This document shows, piece after piece, positions 46,949 to 62,415 of a DNA stretch of 64,000 nt (position 1 is its first letter; every line of letters starts with the position of its first letter). This DNA comes from Hoeflea marina (GTDB lineage: Bacteria; Pseudomonadota; Alphaproteobacteria; Rhizobiales; Rhizobiaceae). Under the pieces are notes generated by a model. It was not told where the DNA came from and searched no databases. It saw only the letters and a list, made by a program, of their open reading frames with translations. Location: assembly GCF_003182275.1 (NCBI RefSeq), contig NZ_QGTR01000001.1, positions 1,036,215-1,100,214 on the forward strand, given 5' to 3'. The position numbers were made by a program, and so were the translations under genes.

Positions 46949-47239
46949 CCGGCGCGCTGCGGCAGCAACCAGCGGCAGGCCTGCCTGGCGCGCGAAAGCG
47001 GATCCCTGGCCACGACGGCAGGCTCGGCCTCCCGATGCGGTGGCGCATCACCCCAATTCACTTCAGCCTTTCCTCATAAGATTCCAGGATCAGGCACTTC
47101 CGTGAAATGCCTGACTCACTGCCGGAGCATCCAGGCAATCTGCGTCCCGATCAGGTCGGGCCTGCGAGCATATGGCGCCAAGCCGCTGGTGTGACCGGGA
47201 AAATTCAAGACCGGTCCGCGGCGGCAGCGATCGCTGCCG
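46949..47239. other. intergenic region between convergent dinB and dnaE
   Basis: 291 bases without a gene. It holds a hairpin TCAGGCA...TGCCTGA near 47092-47116 and the perfect palindrome GCGGCAGCGATCGCTGCCGC at 47221-47240, which touches the dnaE stop and may take part in 3'-end formation. Confidence 0.55.
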
Positions 47240-50812
<3,573 letters not shown>

Positions 50813-51489
50813 GCCTGCCCGATATCCCGTTTGAGTCCCAAGCAGCGATTGTCGGGAGCGGGGAAGGCAAAGTCCATAGCAAATCCGCCCCGCGCCGAAC
50901 TGTGCAGGGGTTTCCGGAACCTGGCGTCCATCGGCCCCGATCACACGCCCGGGCGCGGCCGAAAATGCGCAATCGCTTCAGCCCGTTTTGGGAGCGCACG
51001 CACATTACCGCCGGCGGCAGGCAGCGGCGTCATAGCGAGGCGAACAACGCCCCCACCAAGGCAACGCCATCGAAGAAGGGCACCAGACGCAGACGATGTC
51101 GCGCCGGTCGGGCCGCGCCCGGGCGGGCCGAAGCCTTGCCCAAGCCGGGGAGATCAGGCAAGGCGCCGCCCCGGCACACCGACCGTCCGGGGGACGGCGG
51201 AGCGCAGGAGGGCTTCGAGCAGCAAATCGGAATGCCCGCATCCGGGCGGGACGAATTCCGCCTGGGTTCCTCACGCCGACGCGCTCCGGGCATATGCCAC
51301 ACATCCGGCCCGGGCCGGCGCAAGACGGTTCGCATTCCGTCAGCAAGCCGGCGCCGCCTCGGCGGCGCCCGGCAAAAATGCTGGCTCTGGCATTGGCGGC
51401 GCCAGAGCCGCCCTGCACCACAGCTTTGGCCGCGGCCGGGCATCCGCCGGCGCTTCCGGGGCGGGAACCTGCCGGAGCGCCGTACGAAC
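50813..51489. other. 677-base stretch without a recognised gene
   Basis: Very GC-rich with several long frames on both strands, all Arg/Pro/Ala-rich and unlike known proteins. It holds the dnaE promoter. I see no RNA gene or repeat family here. Confidence 0.5.
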
Positions 51490-51576
51490 TCAGATGGCCA
51501 TGACGACCACGGCGAAGCTGGCTACGAACAAGGACATGGAAACAAAAGCGGCGAGGTCGCGGGCGAATGCAGGCAT
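51490..51576 (-). CDS. SOS-induced 28-residue membrane peptide, SidA-like in size and control
   Basis: 28 residues from the ATG at 51576, with AGGAG seven bases upstream. A short charged start (MPAFARDLAAF) is followed by one hydrophobic helix (MSLFVASFAVVVMAI) that reaches the C-terminus. It has a full LexA-type promoter (51607-51635). Caulobacter SidA, a 29-residue SOS-induced inner-membrane protein, blocks division through FtsW/FtsN; a similar role is inferred from size, topology and control, not from sequence identity. Frame extensions upstream would cross the promoter, so the short form is preferred. Confidence 0.75.
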   Translation of the reverse strand: MPAFARDLAAFVSMSLFVASFAVVVMAI

Positions 51577-51606
51577 GGGTATCTCCTGTTTTTCCGTTAT
51601 GTATCT

Positions 51607-51635
51607 TCTATGTTCCTTTTTTGTTCTGTTGTCAA
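51607..51635 (-). promoter_or_regulatory. LexA-controlled promoter of the 28-residue peptide
   Basis: On the minus strand, a perfect -35 TTGACA (51630-51635) and a -10 CATAGA (51607-51612) are 17 bases apart. The spacer holds GAACAAAAAAGGAAC (51612-51626), the reverse complement of GTTC-N7-GTTC, so LexA would block RNA polymerase directly. Confidence 0.85.
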
Positions 51636-52136
51636 CTCGTGTATTGGGGCATTCCGGCAGTTCCGGTACTCCTCTCCGGCTCCTGCACTCTGGTCCCGAT
51701 CGATCAGGCATCGGCCTCGCCGCAGCCCGATCGAAGCGTGCCGGCCCGACGGCCCGATGGACCGGCGATGACAGTGCGGATCAAGAGGGCCTTCCCGACG
51801 ACGGCGACATCTCGCATCAAGTCCTGCATGGCGGGATGCAGCCGGCCGATCCGGCTTCGCGGTCAGGTGCATGCCCGGCGCGGCATCCCCCCAGCGCTGT
51901 GATCGGACGGCGGAGTTCGCCCGCCAGGCAGGCGCTTTTGCGATTCGGCCACTGTTTGAAGCCGGATCAGCGGCGCTTCCTCTGCTTTCTGGTTATGGAG
52001 AATCTGTGCGGCATTCGATATCCTCGGGGGATCGCCTGACTTTGCGAAGCCATGACGGAACAGGGTTGCGAACGGCGCCTCGCCTGGTTTCGTCACCGAG
52101 ACCGCTTACGCATTCGATCCGACGGGGAGATCCGAC
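51636..52136. other. intergenic region before the 452-residue gene
   Basis: About 500 bases between the SOS promoter and the next gene. Short frames show no family signature. GGGGAG at the right edge is the ribosome site of the next gene. Confidence 0.45.
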
Positions 52137-53495
52137 ATGCCGTCATATAACGACTTGAATGGACTGATGAAATTCCTCACCCGCCCGGAATGGAGCGCGT
52201 GTTTCCAGTCGGTGTTCGATGCGCATTTTGGCCCTGCCCTCGATGCGGAAGACATGGTCTTCGACGACATTGTCGATATCCTCGGCGAGCACTGGGCCTT
52301 GACGCTGTGGGGCTGCGCTTTCGAGGATTTCCTGACACAGAACTTCGCGGTCGAAGGCGGCAACTTCGTCGATGAGTATCTCAAGCGGCGCGGCTGGAAG
52401 GAAAGTGCCCAGACGAAAGCCTACATGCGGGCATTGCGGATCTCAGTGATGAGCCTCTACGAGGTCAGTGACATCTTGCCTGGCGAATCGTTCATGGCCC
52501 GCGACCTCCTTCGCGGCGGCGAGCCGATCACCGTCACGGAGGGAACGGCCACCAAGACCCTGAAGCAATGGGATCGGATCGCCGGCCGGATCGTGCCGAT
52601 GATGGGCAGGAACGTGCTGTCCGGCAGTGTTCTGCCGTTCACCCAGCCGGCCGCCGACGAACTGATCGAGGACCTGCGTTTTGTGCTCAAGAAAAGGCAG
52701 GCAGACAGGAAGCGGTTTGTCAGGAGCGAGGATCTGAAAGCGGAAGCGTCCATGTTCACCGTTGCCTGGCTGTTCGACACGCTTACGCGGTCGGTCGCGG
52801 CGGCGGCTCCGGAAATGCGGAACTCTGACGGCGACGATCTGCTCTTCCACGATGTGAGGTTTCCAGTCGCTTCCGGTGCGACCGACAAACGCATTGCGGC
52901 CCGTCTCAACACCATTACCACCCTGGAGCAGGCAAGCCCCACCTTCTGGAACTGGCTGCGGGAGGAGCAAGCCGAAGACAATCAAGCGCCCGGCACCGGC
53001 AGCAGTATCGACAGCATCCTGGAGAGTGGACTGCGCGTGCTTGGAAATGTCGAGATCAAGGGACGCTTCGTGAAGTTGTCGGCCAATTCGGCACGACGTG
53101 CAAGCAGTGGGGCGGACCTGATCCGACACGCGCTCGGCGATCTCGTCGGTCCTCCGCTCACGGAGATCCGCACCGTAGAGCAGTTGATGGCGGATGCTCC
53201 CGCCCAGGATCAGGTCGAGACCGGATCAGATATCCCGCCCGAGATCTACGAGCAGGTTGTCCACCGCCACATGGACCGGCAATATCGCGACACCCTCGAC
53301 CAACCCGTCGGCATGCTCGACAACAAGACGCCGCGGCAGATGGCAAAGACCGCAAAGGGCCGCGAGAAAGTCGCCAACTGGATCAAGTATCTTGAGAACC
53401 AGACCGCGAAGCGGCCCAATTCCGCCGACACGGTGGCCACCTACAGCTTCGACTGGATGTGGCATGAACTGGGTGTCGCGGATCTGCGCCGGTGA
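52137..53495 (+). CDS. conserved hypothetical protein, 452 residues
   Basis: GGGGAG precedes the ATG by six bases. Soluble, mostly helical, no signal peptide. Early signature FDDIVDILGEHWALTLWGCAFEDFL; a central part with several Arg/Lys clusters; and a C-terminal motif (GMLDNKTPRQMAKTAKGREK, then VANWIKYLENQ) that resembles the MbcA/ParS/Xre antitoxin C-terminus or a stretch found near SEC-C modules. No catalytic residues can be assigned. It stands alone on the plus strand before hupB. Function unknown. Confidence 0.75.
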   Translation: MPSYNDLNGLMKFLTRPEWSACFQSVFDAHFGPALDAEDMVFDDIVDILGEHWALTLWGCAFEDFLTQNFAVEGGNFVDEYLKRRGWKESAQTKAYMRALRISVMSLYEVSDILPGESFMARDLLRGGEPITVTEGTATKTLKQWDRIAGRIVPMMGRNVLSGSVLPFTQPAADELIEDLRFVLKKRQADRKRFVRSEDLKAEASMFTVAWLFDTLTRSVAAAAPEMRNSDGDDLLFHDVRFPVASGATDKRIAARLNTITTLEQASPTFWNWLREEQAEDNQAPGTGSSIDSILESGLRVLGNVEIKGRFVKLSANSARRASSGADLIRHALGDLVGPPLTEIRTVEQLMADAPAQDQVETGSDIPPEIYEQVVHRHMDRQYRDTLDQPVGMLDNKTPRQMAKTAKGREKVANWIKYLENQTAKRPNSADTVATYSFDWMWHELGVADLRR

Positions 53496-53644
53496 CCGCC
53501 AGCTCTTGATGAAGCCGCGGCGCAGCATCGAGCATCTGCCGCGGTCCGTTCTTGGCAGCGCCGGCAATCGGGCTGTGCCCGCTTAGCGGCAGGTCGCGGG
53601 CCAAACGGGCGCGGACGTGCCGTATCGACCAGCGGCGCGCGCGC

Positions 53645-53671
53645 AAAAGCCCGGGCTCGCACCCGGGCTTT
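53645..53671 (-). terminator. rho-independent terminator of hupB
   Basis: On the minus strand AAAGCCCGGG-TGCGAG-CCCGGGCTTT is a perfect 10-bp stem followed by T. Confidence 0.85.
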
Positions 53672-53694
53672 CATGCTTGCTGAACCGAACTGGT

Positions 53695-53970
53695 TTAGGA
53701 GTTGACGGCGTCCTTCAGGCCCTTGCCGGCCGAGAACTTCGGCACGTTGCGGGCAGGAATGTCAACTTCGGCGCCGGTCGACGGATTGCGGCCCTTGGAG
53801 GCTTCGCGATGCGAGACAGTGAAATTGCCAAAGCCGATGAGACGGACGTCGCCGCCGCTCTTCAGTTCCGCGCTGATCGTGTCGAAAACCGACTCGACTG
53901 CAACCGTGGCGTCACCCTTGCTGATTCCGGCCTTCTCTGCCACAGCGGACACGAGCTCATTCTTGTTCAT
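53695..53970 (-). CDS. hupB: DNA-binding protein HU-beta
   Basis: 91 residues. Nucleoid protein that bends DNA as a dimer. MNKNELVSAVAEKAGISKGDA at the start and the signature GFGNFTVSHREASKGRNPSTG are complete; the C-terminal FSAGKGLKDAVN is typical. Downstream of lon, as in many Proteobacteria, and with its own terminator. Confidence 0.97.
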   Translation of the reverse strand: MNKNELVSAVAEKAGISKGDATVAVESVFDTISAELKSGGDVRLIGFGNFTVSHREASKGRNPSTGAEVDIPARNVPKFSAGKGLKDAVNS

Positions 53971-54091
53971 GGTATTTCCCTTTCATAGCTTTTGACGACT
54001 CAATTCGGGCATCGCGGCGATCCTACGCATCTACGCGGACCAAGCAAGAAATCTTGAGCGATTCCCGGGGTTTTGCCCTGATTTCCTTGCT

Positions 54092-54123
54092 AAAATAGAA
54101 AACGGGCGGGGATAACCCGCCCG
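54092..54123 (-). terminator. rho-independent terminator of lon
   Basis: Minus-strand stem CGGGCGGG-TTATC-CCCGCCCG followed by TTTTCTATTTT. Confidence 0.88.
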
Positions 54124-54154
54124 CTTTGCTCTTAGGCATTTCCGTCCGCCGCCG

Positions 54155-56590
<2,436 letters not shown>

Positions 56591-56935
56591 GTCATTTCCT
56601 TTTCTGGCCTCTGCGGCCGTTCAGCAACGCACCGGCGACCCCGGCATTCCAGCAGTCGCTCCAGCGTCCATCGGGGCGAGCCCCTTTGCATGATTAATTG
56701 GAGACATGTCACTCCAGTTTCAAGCCGGCAGGGTTGCGAATGTAACCGCGTCATCGAATCGTCACAGCATAAAAGACCTCGGGCGCCGCAAACGCAACAG
56801 CCGCCGTGGACCAGTCCGATGTCCGACCCTGGCATCGTGACATCGCTGCCTTGCGCGATGCATGCGTCCGATTGCGGAGGCGATCTGCTTCCTGGCAACC
56901 GCCTGCTCCGCTGCAGCGGCCATTGCTTCAGACTC
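56591..56935. other. lon upstream region
   Basis: About 345 bases between lon and the clpX terminator, without a gene. Its only clear features are the putative heat-shock promoter and a partial palindrome GGAGACATGTCACTCC (56700-56715) within it. Confidence 0.5.
56695..56724 (-). promoter_or_regulatory. putative heat-shock (RpoH) promoter of lon
   Basis: Minus strand CTTGAAA (56718-56724), a 16-base spacer, then CCAATTA (56695-56701). The -35 fits the RpoH consensus exactly; the -10 is weaker. Confidence 0.5.
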
Positions 56936-56960
56936 AAAAGGCGGGGTTTCCACCCCGCCT
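56936..56960 (-). terminator. rho-independent terminator of clpX
   Basis: Minus-strand stem AGGCGGGGT-GGAA-ACCCCGCCT followed by TTTT. Confidence 0.88.
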
Positions 56961-56998
56961 CTTGCAACCGTCAGTCCACCGGGCCGCCCCGCGCCGCG

Positions 56999-58276
56999 TT
57001 AGGCGGTGGCGTTGCCCTTTTCCTTGTCGCGTTCCGAATAGATGTAGAGCGGACGCGCATTGCCGTTGACCACCTCGTCGGAGATGACGACTTCACGCAC
57101 GCCCTCCAGCTCCGGCAGTTCGAACATGGTGTCGAGCAGGATCTTCTCCATGATCGACCTCAGGCCGCGGGCACCGGTCTTGCGGATGATGCCGCGCTTG
57201 GCGATTTCCTTGAGGGCATCCTCATGGAAGGTCAGTTCGACATCTTCCATCTCGAACAACCGCTGGTACTGCTTGACCAGGGCGTTCTTGGGCTCTGTCA
57301 GAATCTGGATCAGCGCGGATTCATCGAGATCCTCGAGCGTCGCCAGCACAGGCAGACGGCCGATGAACTCCGGGATCAGGCCGAATTTCACCAGATCCTC
57401 GGGCTCGAGTTCCATCAGAACGTCGCCGATGCGACGCTCGTCCTGATGCCGGACCGTCGCCCCGAAGCCGATCGATGTCTTCTCGCCGCGAGCGGAGATG
57501 ATCTTGTCGAGGCCGGAGAACGCGCCGCCGCAGATGAACAGGATGTTGGTGGTGTCGACCTGCAGGAACTCCTGCTGCGGATGCTTGCGGCCGCCCTGAG
57601 GCGGGACCGAGGCAACCGTGCCCTCCATGATCTTGAGCAGCGCCTGCTGCACTCCCTCGCCCGACACGTCGCGGGTGATCGAAGGATTGTCCGACTTGCG
57701 CGAGATCTTGTCGACTTCGTCGATGTAGACGATGCCGCGCTGGGCGCGCTCGACATTGTAGTCGGCCGACTGCAGCAGCTTGAGGATGATGTTCTCGACA
57801 TCCTCGCCGACATAACCTGCTTCGGTCAGCGTCGTGGCGTCAGCCATGGTGAAGGGCACATCGATGATGCGGGCCAGCGTCTGCGCAAGATAGGTCTTGC
57901 CGCAGCCGGTCGGGCCGACCAGGAGGATGTTGGACTTCGCCAGTTCGACTTCACCGCTCTTGGACGAGTGGTTGAGGCGCTTGTAGTGATTGTGCACGGC
58001 CACAGAGAGGATCTTCTTGGCGTGGAACTGACCGATCACATACTCGTCGAGCGTCTTGATGATGTCCTGCGGGGTGGGCACCCCGTCGCGGGACTTGACC
58101 ATCGACGACTTGTTTTCCTCGCGAATGATGTCCATGCACAACTCAACGCATTCATCGCAGATGAACACGGTCGGGCCGGCGATCAGCTTGCGCACTTCAT
58201 GCTGGCTCTTGCCGCAGAAGGAACAATAAAGGGTATTCTTCGAGTCACCGCCGTTGCTACCGCTGACTTTGCTCAT
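56999..58276 (-). CDS. clpX: ATP-dependent Clp protease ATP-binding subunit ClpX
   Basis: 425 residues from the ATG at 58276 with AAGGA upstream. Four-Cys N-terminal zinc domain ([19 protein letters not shown]), Walker A GPTGCGKT, Walker [11 protein letters not shown], pore loop GYVGEDV and the ClpP-binding IGF-type loop in SIGFGATV. Unfolds proteins for ClpP; in alphaproteobacteria it degrades CtrA. Downstream of clpP. Confidence 0.97.
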   Translation of the reverse strand: MSKVSGSNGGDSKNTLYCSFCGKSQHEVRKLIAGPTVFICDECVELCMDIIREENKSSMVKSRDGVPTPQDIIKTLDEYVIGQFHAKKILSVAVHNHYKRLNHSSKSGEVELAKSNILLVGPTGCGKTYLAQTLARIIDVPFTMADATTLTEAGYVGEDVENIILKLLQSADYNVERAQRGIVYIDEVDKISRKSDNPSITRDVSGEGVQQALLKIMEGTVASVPPQGGRKHPQQEFLQVDTTNILFICGGAFSGLDKIISARGEKTSIGFGATVRHQDERRIGDVLMELEPEDLVKFGLIPEFIGRLPVLATLEDLDESALIQILTEPKNALVKQYQRLFEMEDVELTFHEDALKEIAKRGIIRKTGARGLRSIMEKILLDTMFELPELEGVREVVISDEVVNGNARPLYIYSERDKEKGNATA

Positions 58277-58576
58277 TTCAATTTCCTTCCAGCTATCCTG
58301 ACCTTCTAAGGGTCGGGACACGAAGCACCGGTTGACGAATCCGCCCCGAGACGAACCACGCTTGTCCGGCAAGTACGGGGTACAAACACGACCATCAGGT
58401 AGACCTGAATGATGACCGTTGGCAACGAATCCCCGGCATTCGAATGATGCTACGCTCTAGAACTTCAACATAGGCTTAACGCACAATATGGATGCCGCCA
58501 ACGCCCAGAACCAGCCCCACAATGCGAATTGATGGCGCGGGCCGGACGCAGGCGGCTATTTTGTGACACTTTTGCC
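58277..58576. other. clpP-clpX intergenic region
   Basis: 300 bases with no gene. GC drops around 58400-58490, consistent with a promoter for clpX, but no clear -35/-10 pair stands out. Confidence 0.45.
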
Positions 58577-59212
58577 TCAGGCAGGACTGGATCCGGCTTC
58601 CATGTTGATGCGCTTGTCGATCACCTTGTCCACCAGGCCGAAGCTCAGCGCCTCTTCGGCGGTCATGAAATGATCGCGATCGAGCGTTTTCTCGACTGTC
58701 TCTAGGTCCTGCCCCGTATGGGTGACGTAAATCTCGTTGAGGCGGCGCTTCATCTTGATGATGTCCTGGGCGTGGCGCTCGATATCGGATGCCTGCCCCT
58801 GGAAGCCGCCCGATGGCTGATGCACCATGATGCGGGCATTCGGGGTGGCGAACCGCATGTCCTTGTGACCGGCGCACAGCAGCAGCGATCCCATCGATGC
58901 CGCCTGGCCCACGCACAGTGTAGAGACTGCCGGCTTGATGAACTGCATCGTGTCGTAGATTGCCATGCCGGCGGTCACGACGCCGCCGGGTGAATTGATG
59001 TAGAGCGCGATCTCCTTCTTCGGATTCTCGGCTTCCAGGAACAGAAGCTGCGCGCACACCAGGGTCGCCATGTGGTCCTCGATCGGACCGGTGATGAAAA
59101 TGATGCGTTCCTTGAGAAGCCGCGAAAAGATGTCGTAGGAGCGCTCGCCGCGATTTGTCTGCTCGACGACCATCGGCACGAGCATCATCGCGTTGTCCAT
59201 AAGTTTTGTCAT
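58577..59212 (-). CDS. clpP: ATP-dependent Clp protease proteolytic subunit
   Basis: 211 residues. Serine protease chamber subunit with Ser in [11 protein letters not shown], His in [17 protein letters not shown] and a following Asp in TLDRDHFM, as the family requires. Assembles as a tetradecamer capped by ClpX or ClpA. A heat-shock-like promoter and a CtrA-type site lie upstream. Confidence 0.97.
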   Translation of the reverse strand: MTKLMDNAMMLVPMVVEQTNRGERSYDIFSRLLKERIIFITGPIEDHMATLVCAQLLFLEAENPKKEIALYINSPGGVVTAGMAIYDTMQFIKPAVSTLCVGQAASMGSLLLCAGHKDMRFATPNARIMVHQPSGGFQGQASDIERHAQDIIKMKRRLNEIYVTHTGQDLETVEKTLDRDHFMTAEEALSFGLVDKVIDKRINMEAGSSPA

Positions 59213-59275
59213 CTGCTACCCTTGTCAAACAGCCCGACTGCGGCATACCCGCCGGGGAATCAATTGAAGAATGCT

Positions 59276-59307
59276 CTACATAGAGGTTGACCACCCCGCG
59301 CTTCAAG
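59276..59307 (-). promoter_or_regulatory. putative heat-shock promoter of clpP
   Basis: Minus strand CTTGAAG (59301-59307) then, 15-18 bases on, CCTCTATGT (59278-59286). The -35 is a full match to the RpoH CTTGAA core; the -10 fits less well. Confidence 0.45.
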
Positions 59308-59352
59308 ACGCAAGGCCCCGGCCCTTTGACCTGCCCTTGTTGGCCAGAGCCG

Positions 59353-59367
59353 TTAAGGGCGGGTTAA
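59353..59367. promoter_or_regulatory. perfect CtrA-type site TTAA-N7-TTAA
   Basis: TTAAGGGCGGGTTAA lies about 140 bases upstream of clpP and 284 before the P450. It matches the full alphaproteobacterial CtrA consensus; CtrA binding is not shown. Confidence 0.5.
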
Positions 59368-59650
59368 GACTTGCGATTTCACCGATTTCAGCGGGCCGTT
59401 TTCCACGATAATAAAGTGATCCTGCCGCTGCACGGGCCTCCGGTCGCAGTCGGCCGCCTCGGGGCGGACGATGACCGACGGGAAAGTCTCCACATGAAGA
59501 CCGGGGGCCATCGAGGCGCACCCCAGGCACGCAGCCCTGCGGACGGCCCCCATCCGTTCCGCGACCGTCACCCGAAAACAGCAAGGGATAATCCGGCCGG
59601 CCGCAAGGGCACGGATTTCACCGTCCGCGATTCTGCGTTAGATCTCGCCC
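59368..59650. other. upstream region of the cytochrome P450 gene
   Basis: About 280 bases without a recognised gene; no strong Shine-Dalgarno precedes the P450 start. Confidence 0.4.
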
Positions 59651-60913
59651 ATGGCAACCGCATCATCCGCCGCCCCGGCACCCACCCTGCCCGTCTTCGA
59701 CGGTACAAGCATGCGCCTTTCTCCCAAGGATCCGGGTTTCTATACCGATCCGTATCCGGCCTATGCCGCCATCCATGCCCGCGGCCCAGCGATCTTCTGG
59801 GAAGAGTACGGCCACTGGTGCTTCGCCGGCCATGATCTGGTCAACAGGTCGCTGCGAGAGCGCCGGTTCGGCCGCCAGATCCTGCACGTGGCCAGCCGAC
59901 AGGAGCTGGGCTGGCCCCTACCGAAGCCGCATCTGGCGGATTTCGACCGCCTCGAGGATGTCTCGTTGCTGGAGCTCGAACCGCCGGCGCATACGCGACT
60001 GCGCACGCTGGTGAACCGCGCGTTCGTCTCGCGCCAGGTCGAGCGGCTCAAGCCCGACATCGAGGCGCTGGCGCACAGCCTCATCGACGGGTTCGAGCGC
60101 GACCGGCATGCCGAACTGCTCGCCAGCTACGGCGAGATCATTCCGGTGACGATCATCGCCCGCATGCTCGGCGTGCCGATGGAGATGACGCCGCAACTGC
60201 TCGACTGGTCGCACCGCATGGTGCGGATGTACATGTTCCTGCGCGACGAGGACATCGAGCGCGACGCCAACGCGGCGGCGCGCCAGTTCACGCTCTACCT
60301 CGAGGATCTGATTGCCGGCCGCCGCAGGGCGCTCGGTGACGATCTCATAAGCCATATGCTGACGGCGCGCTCCGGCGACGACGGGCTCACGGCGACCGAA
60401 CTGGTCTCGACCACGATCCTGCTGCTCAATGCTGGCCACGAGGCGACCGTGCACCAGATCGGCAATGCGGTGGCCACGATCCTGTCGACCGGCGCCGATC
60501 CGAAGACGATGTTTGCCGACGACCGCTCGACCGCGCTGGCGGTGGAGGAATGCATGCGCTTCGACCCGCCGCTACACATGTTCACCCGTTGGGTGCTGGA
60601 GGATTGCGAGCCCTCGCCGGGCGTGACGCTGAGAAAGGGTGACCGCATCGGCCTGATGCTGGGTGCGGCCAACCACGATCCGGCGCGGTTTCCCGACCCC
60701 GGGAGTTTTCGCCCCGACCGTGACGATGGCATGCAACTGGCCTTTGGCGGCGGGCTGCATTTCTGCATCGGCGCGCCACTGGCGCGGCTGGAACTGCAAG
60801 TCGCGCTGCCGATCCTGTTCGAACGCTTGCCCGCCCTGGCGCTGGCCGAACCGCCGCGGTGGCGCGACGCCTATCACTTCCGCGGGCTTGAGCGGCTCAA
60901 CGCAAGCTGGTGA
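59651..60913 (+). CDS. cytochrome P450
   Basis: 420 residues, soluble bacterial class. The I-helix oxygen-activation motif is LLNAGHEATVHQIGNA, the K-helix is EECMRFDPP (E-x-x-R), and the heme Cys is in FGGGLHFCIGAPLARLE. Needs ferredoxin and reductase partners, not found here. Substrate unknown; the single-gene setting gives no hint. Confidence 0.93.
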   Translation: MATASSAAPAPTLPVFDGTSMRLSPKDPGFYTDPYPAYAAIHARGPAIFWEEYGHWCFAGHDLVNRSLRERRFGRQILHVASRQELGWPLPKPHLADFDRLEDVSLLELEPPAHTRLRTLVNRAFVSRQVERLKPDIEALAHSLIDGFERDRHAELLASYGEIIPVTIIARMLGVPMEMTPQLLDWSHRMVRMYMFLRDEDIERDANAAARQFTLYLEDLIAGRRRALGDDLISHMLTARSGDDGLTATELVSTTILLLNAGHEATVHQIGNAVATILSTGADPKTMFADDRSTALAVEECMRFDPPLHMFTRWVLEDCEPSPGVTLRKGDRIGLMLGAANHDPARFPDPGSFRPDRDDGMQLAFGGGLHFCIGAPLARLELQVALPILFERLPALALAEPPRWRDAYHFRGLERLNASW

Positions 60914-60961
60914 CTATCGACCTGAGGCAGCCTGCCTGACTCGATACATGAAGCGCTTGAT

Positions 60962-61306
60962 TCAAACCTTGATGACGTAATCTTTGCGCGTGGTTTCAAG
61001 CACTTCCCAGGTCCCCTTGAATCCCGGACGCAGGATGAAGCTGTCGCCCGCCCTCACCGTCACTGGCTCGCCGCCGTCCTCGGTCAGCACCGAGATCCCG
61101 GTCAGAATGCGGCAATATTCCCATTCGTCATAGCTGATCCGCCACTTGCCTTGCGTCGCCTCCCAGATGCCGCACCAAAGCCCGTCCCGCTCCTCGACAT
61201 TCCAGGTGCGGAATTCCGGTGTGCCGGAAATCAGCCGGTCGGAAGCCGGAGCCCCTGTTTCCACGTCAACACTTTCGGGATCGAGCCGGATGAGATGGAT
61301 GGACAT
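60962..61306 (-). CDS. cupin-domain protein
   Basis: 114 residues from the ATG at 61306, with GGGAG eight bases upstream. The small beta-barrel is like the DUF861/EutQ-like cupins: WRISYDEWEYCRILTG, TVRAGDSFILRPGFKGTWEV. The usual metal-binding His residues are not obvious, so it may be a binding rather than an enzymatic cupin. Confidence 0.82.
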   Translation of the reverse strand: MSIHLIRLDPESVDVETGAPASDRLISGTPEFRTWNVEERDGLWCGIWEATQGKWRISYDEWEYCRILTGISVLTEDGGEPVTVRAGDSFILRPGFKGTWEVLETTRKDYVIKV

Positions 61307-61431
61307 TCTTGGTCTCCCGTTGTGGACGGGTCGAATGGACAAGGCCGGGGATCGGAAGTCAAGTTGGGCGGAAACGGTCCGACGGGGATCATGCGACGGA
61401 CATCCCTGCCCACCGCATGATCGTTTCGCAC

Positions 61432-62013
61432 TCAGGCGATATCGTCTTCCGCAGGTGCACGCTTGCGGCCTGTGATCATCGCCGCAACGAGGTTTTCACT
61501 GTGTTCGATAGAGGCCAGCAGCACGCCGCCCACATGCAGCGCGATCAGCCCGAGTGTGCCATAGACTGCTGCCTCGTGCAGGCTCTGCACCCAGTCGACA
61601 CCCCAGAACCGGTCGGTCGTCATCATGTAGCCGCTGGCGGCAATTACGGAAATCGCGATTAGCAGCGCAACCACCATTGCGCCGCCGGCGGGATTGTGAC
61701 CCAGATGACGCTGTGCGCGCAGCCGGGCGGTATCGGAAAGAAACCCCGCCACTTTCGACGGACGCGCCACGAAGGACGAAAACCGCGCGTGCCGTGATCC
61801 CAGCAGCCCCCAGATTACCCGCACCGCCACCAGCGCGGCGATGGCATAGCCCGCCAGCTCATGCGGCCCGCTCCACTCGTCGCCGGTGGCGAAGGCAAAG
61901 CCGAAGAGGCCGACCAGCGACCAGTGGAAAATCCTCACCAGCGGGTCCCACACCCGGACGGTCGCCGACGGCATCGCGCCATCGGCTTCCATCATGGTCG
62001 AGGTCGCGCGCAT
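61432..62013 (-). CDS. cytochrome b561-type membrane protein
   Basis: 193 residues, four membrane helices. Likely heme ligands are His in IFHWSLVGLFGFAF, GPHELAGY, LHEAAVYGTLGLIALHVGG. The family passes electrons from the quinone pool to partners such as hydrogenase or thiosulfate enzymes. Its ATG overlaps the stop of the PepSY gene (TGATG), so the two are co-translated; the pair is probably a small membrane redox unit. Confidence 0.88.
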   Translation of the reverse strand: MRATSTMMEADGAMPSATVRVWDPLVRIFHWSLVGLFGFAFATGDEWSGPHELAGYAIAALVAVRVIWGLLGSRHARFSSFVARPSKVAGFLSDTARLRAQRHLGHNPAGGAMVVALLIAISVIAASGYMMTTDRFWGVDWVQSLHEAAVYGTLGLIALHVGGVLLASIEHSENLVAAMITGRKRAPAEDDIA

Positions 62014-62285
62014 CAGCCGGCCGATTTGACGCTGACAACTTCGGCGCTGACCGGGTTGAGCAGCACTTCAACCTTGGCGCCATCCTTGGCAATCCCGTAG
62101 ATTTCGTAGCAGCCGTCCTCGATCTTGACCGAACGGACGTCATAACCGAGCTCGACGCCCTTGGCGGAGATATCGGCTTCCGACATCCATTCACTCTGGG
62201 GAGCGGTACCGCAATCGGCGGCCATTGCTGCGGCCGGCAGGACGATGGAGGCAAGCAGGATGGACGAAGTGAAAAGTTTGCGCAT
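62013..62285 (-). CDS. secreted PepSY-domain protein
   Basis: 90 residues with a signal peptide (LFTSSILLASIVLPAAAMA). The PepSY-like core EADISAKGVELGYDVRSVKI, then EDGCYEIYGIAKDGAKVEVLLNP, and two Cys residues suggest a small periplasmic protein. Leads the operon with the cytochrome b gene and is divergent from the second PepSY gene. Confidence 0.8.
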   Translation of the reverse strand: MRKLFTSSILLASIVLPAAAMAADCGTAPQSEWMSEADISAKGVELGYDVRSVKIEDGCYEIYGIAKDGAKVEVLLNPVSAEVVSVKSAG

Positions 62286-62415
62286 GAGTCAGTCTCCGGT
62301 AGATGTTGACGGGCGGTTGCCCTGTTGACGGGACCGGTTATGGCGGACTGTGCATGACAGTTGGGTGAGTACGATTGTCAGCGTTTTGTCATTTCTTTCA
62401 CGCTAGGGTTGGCGC

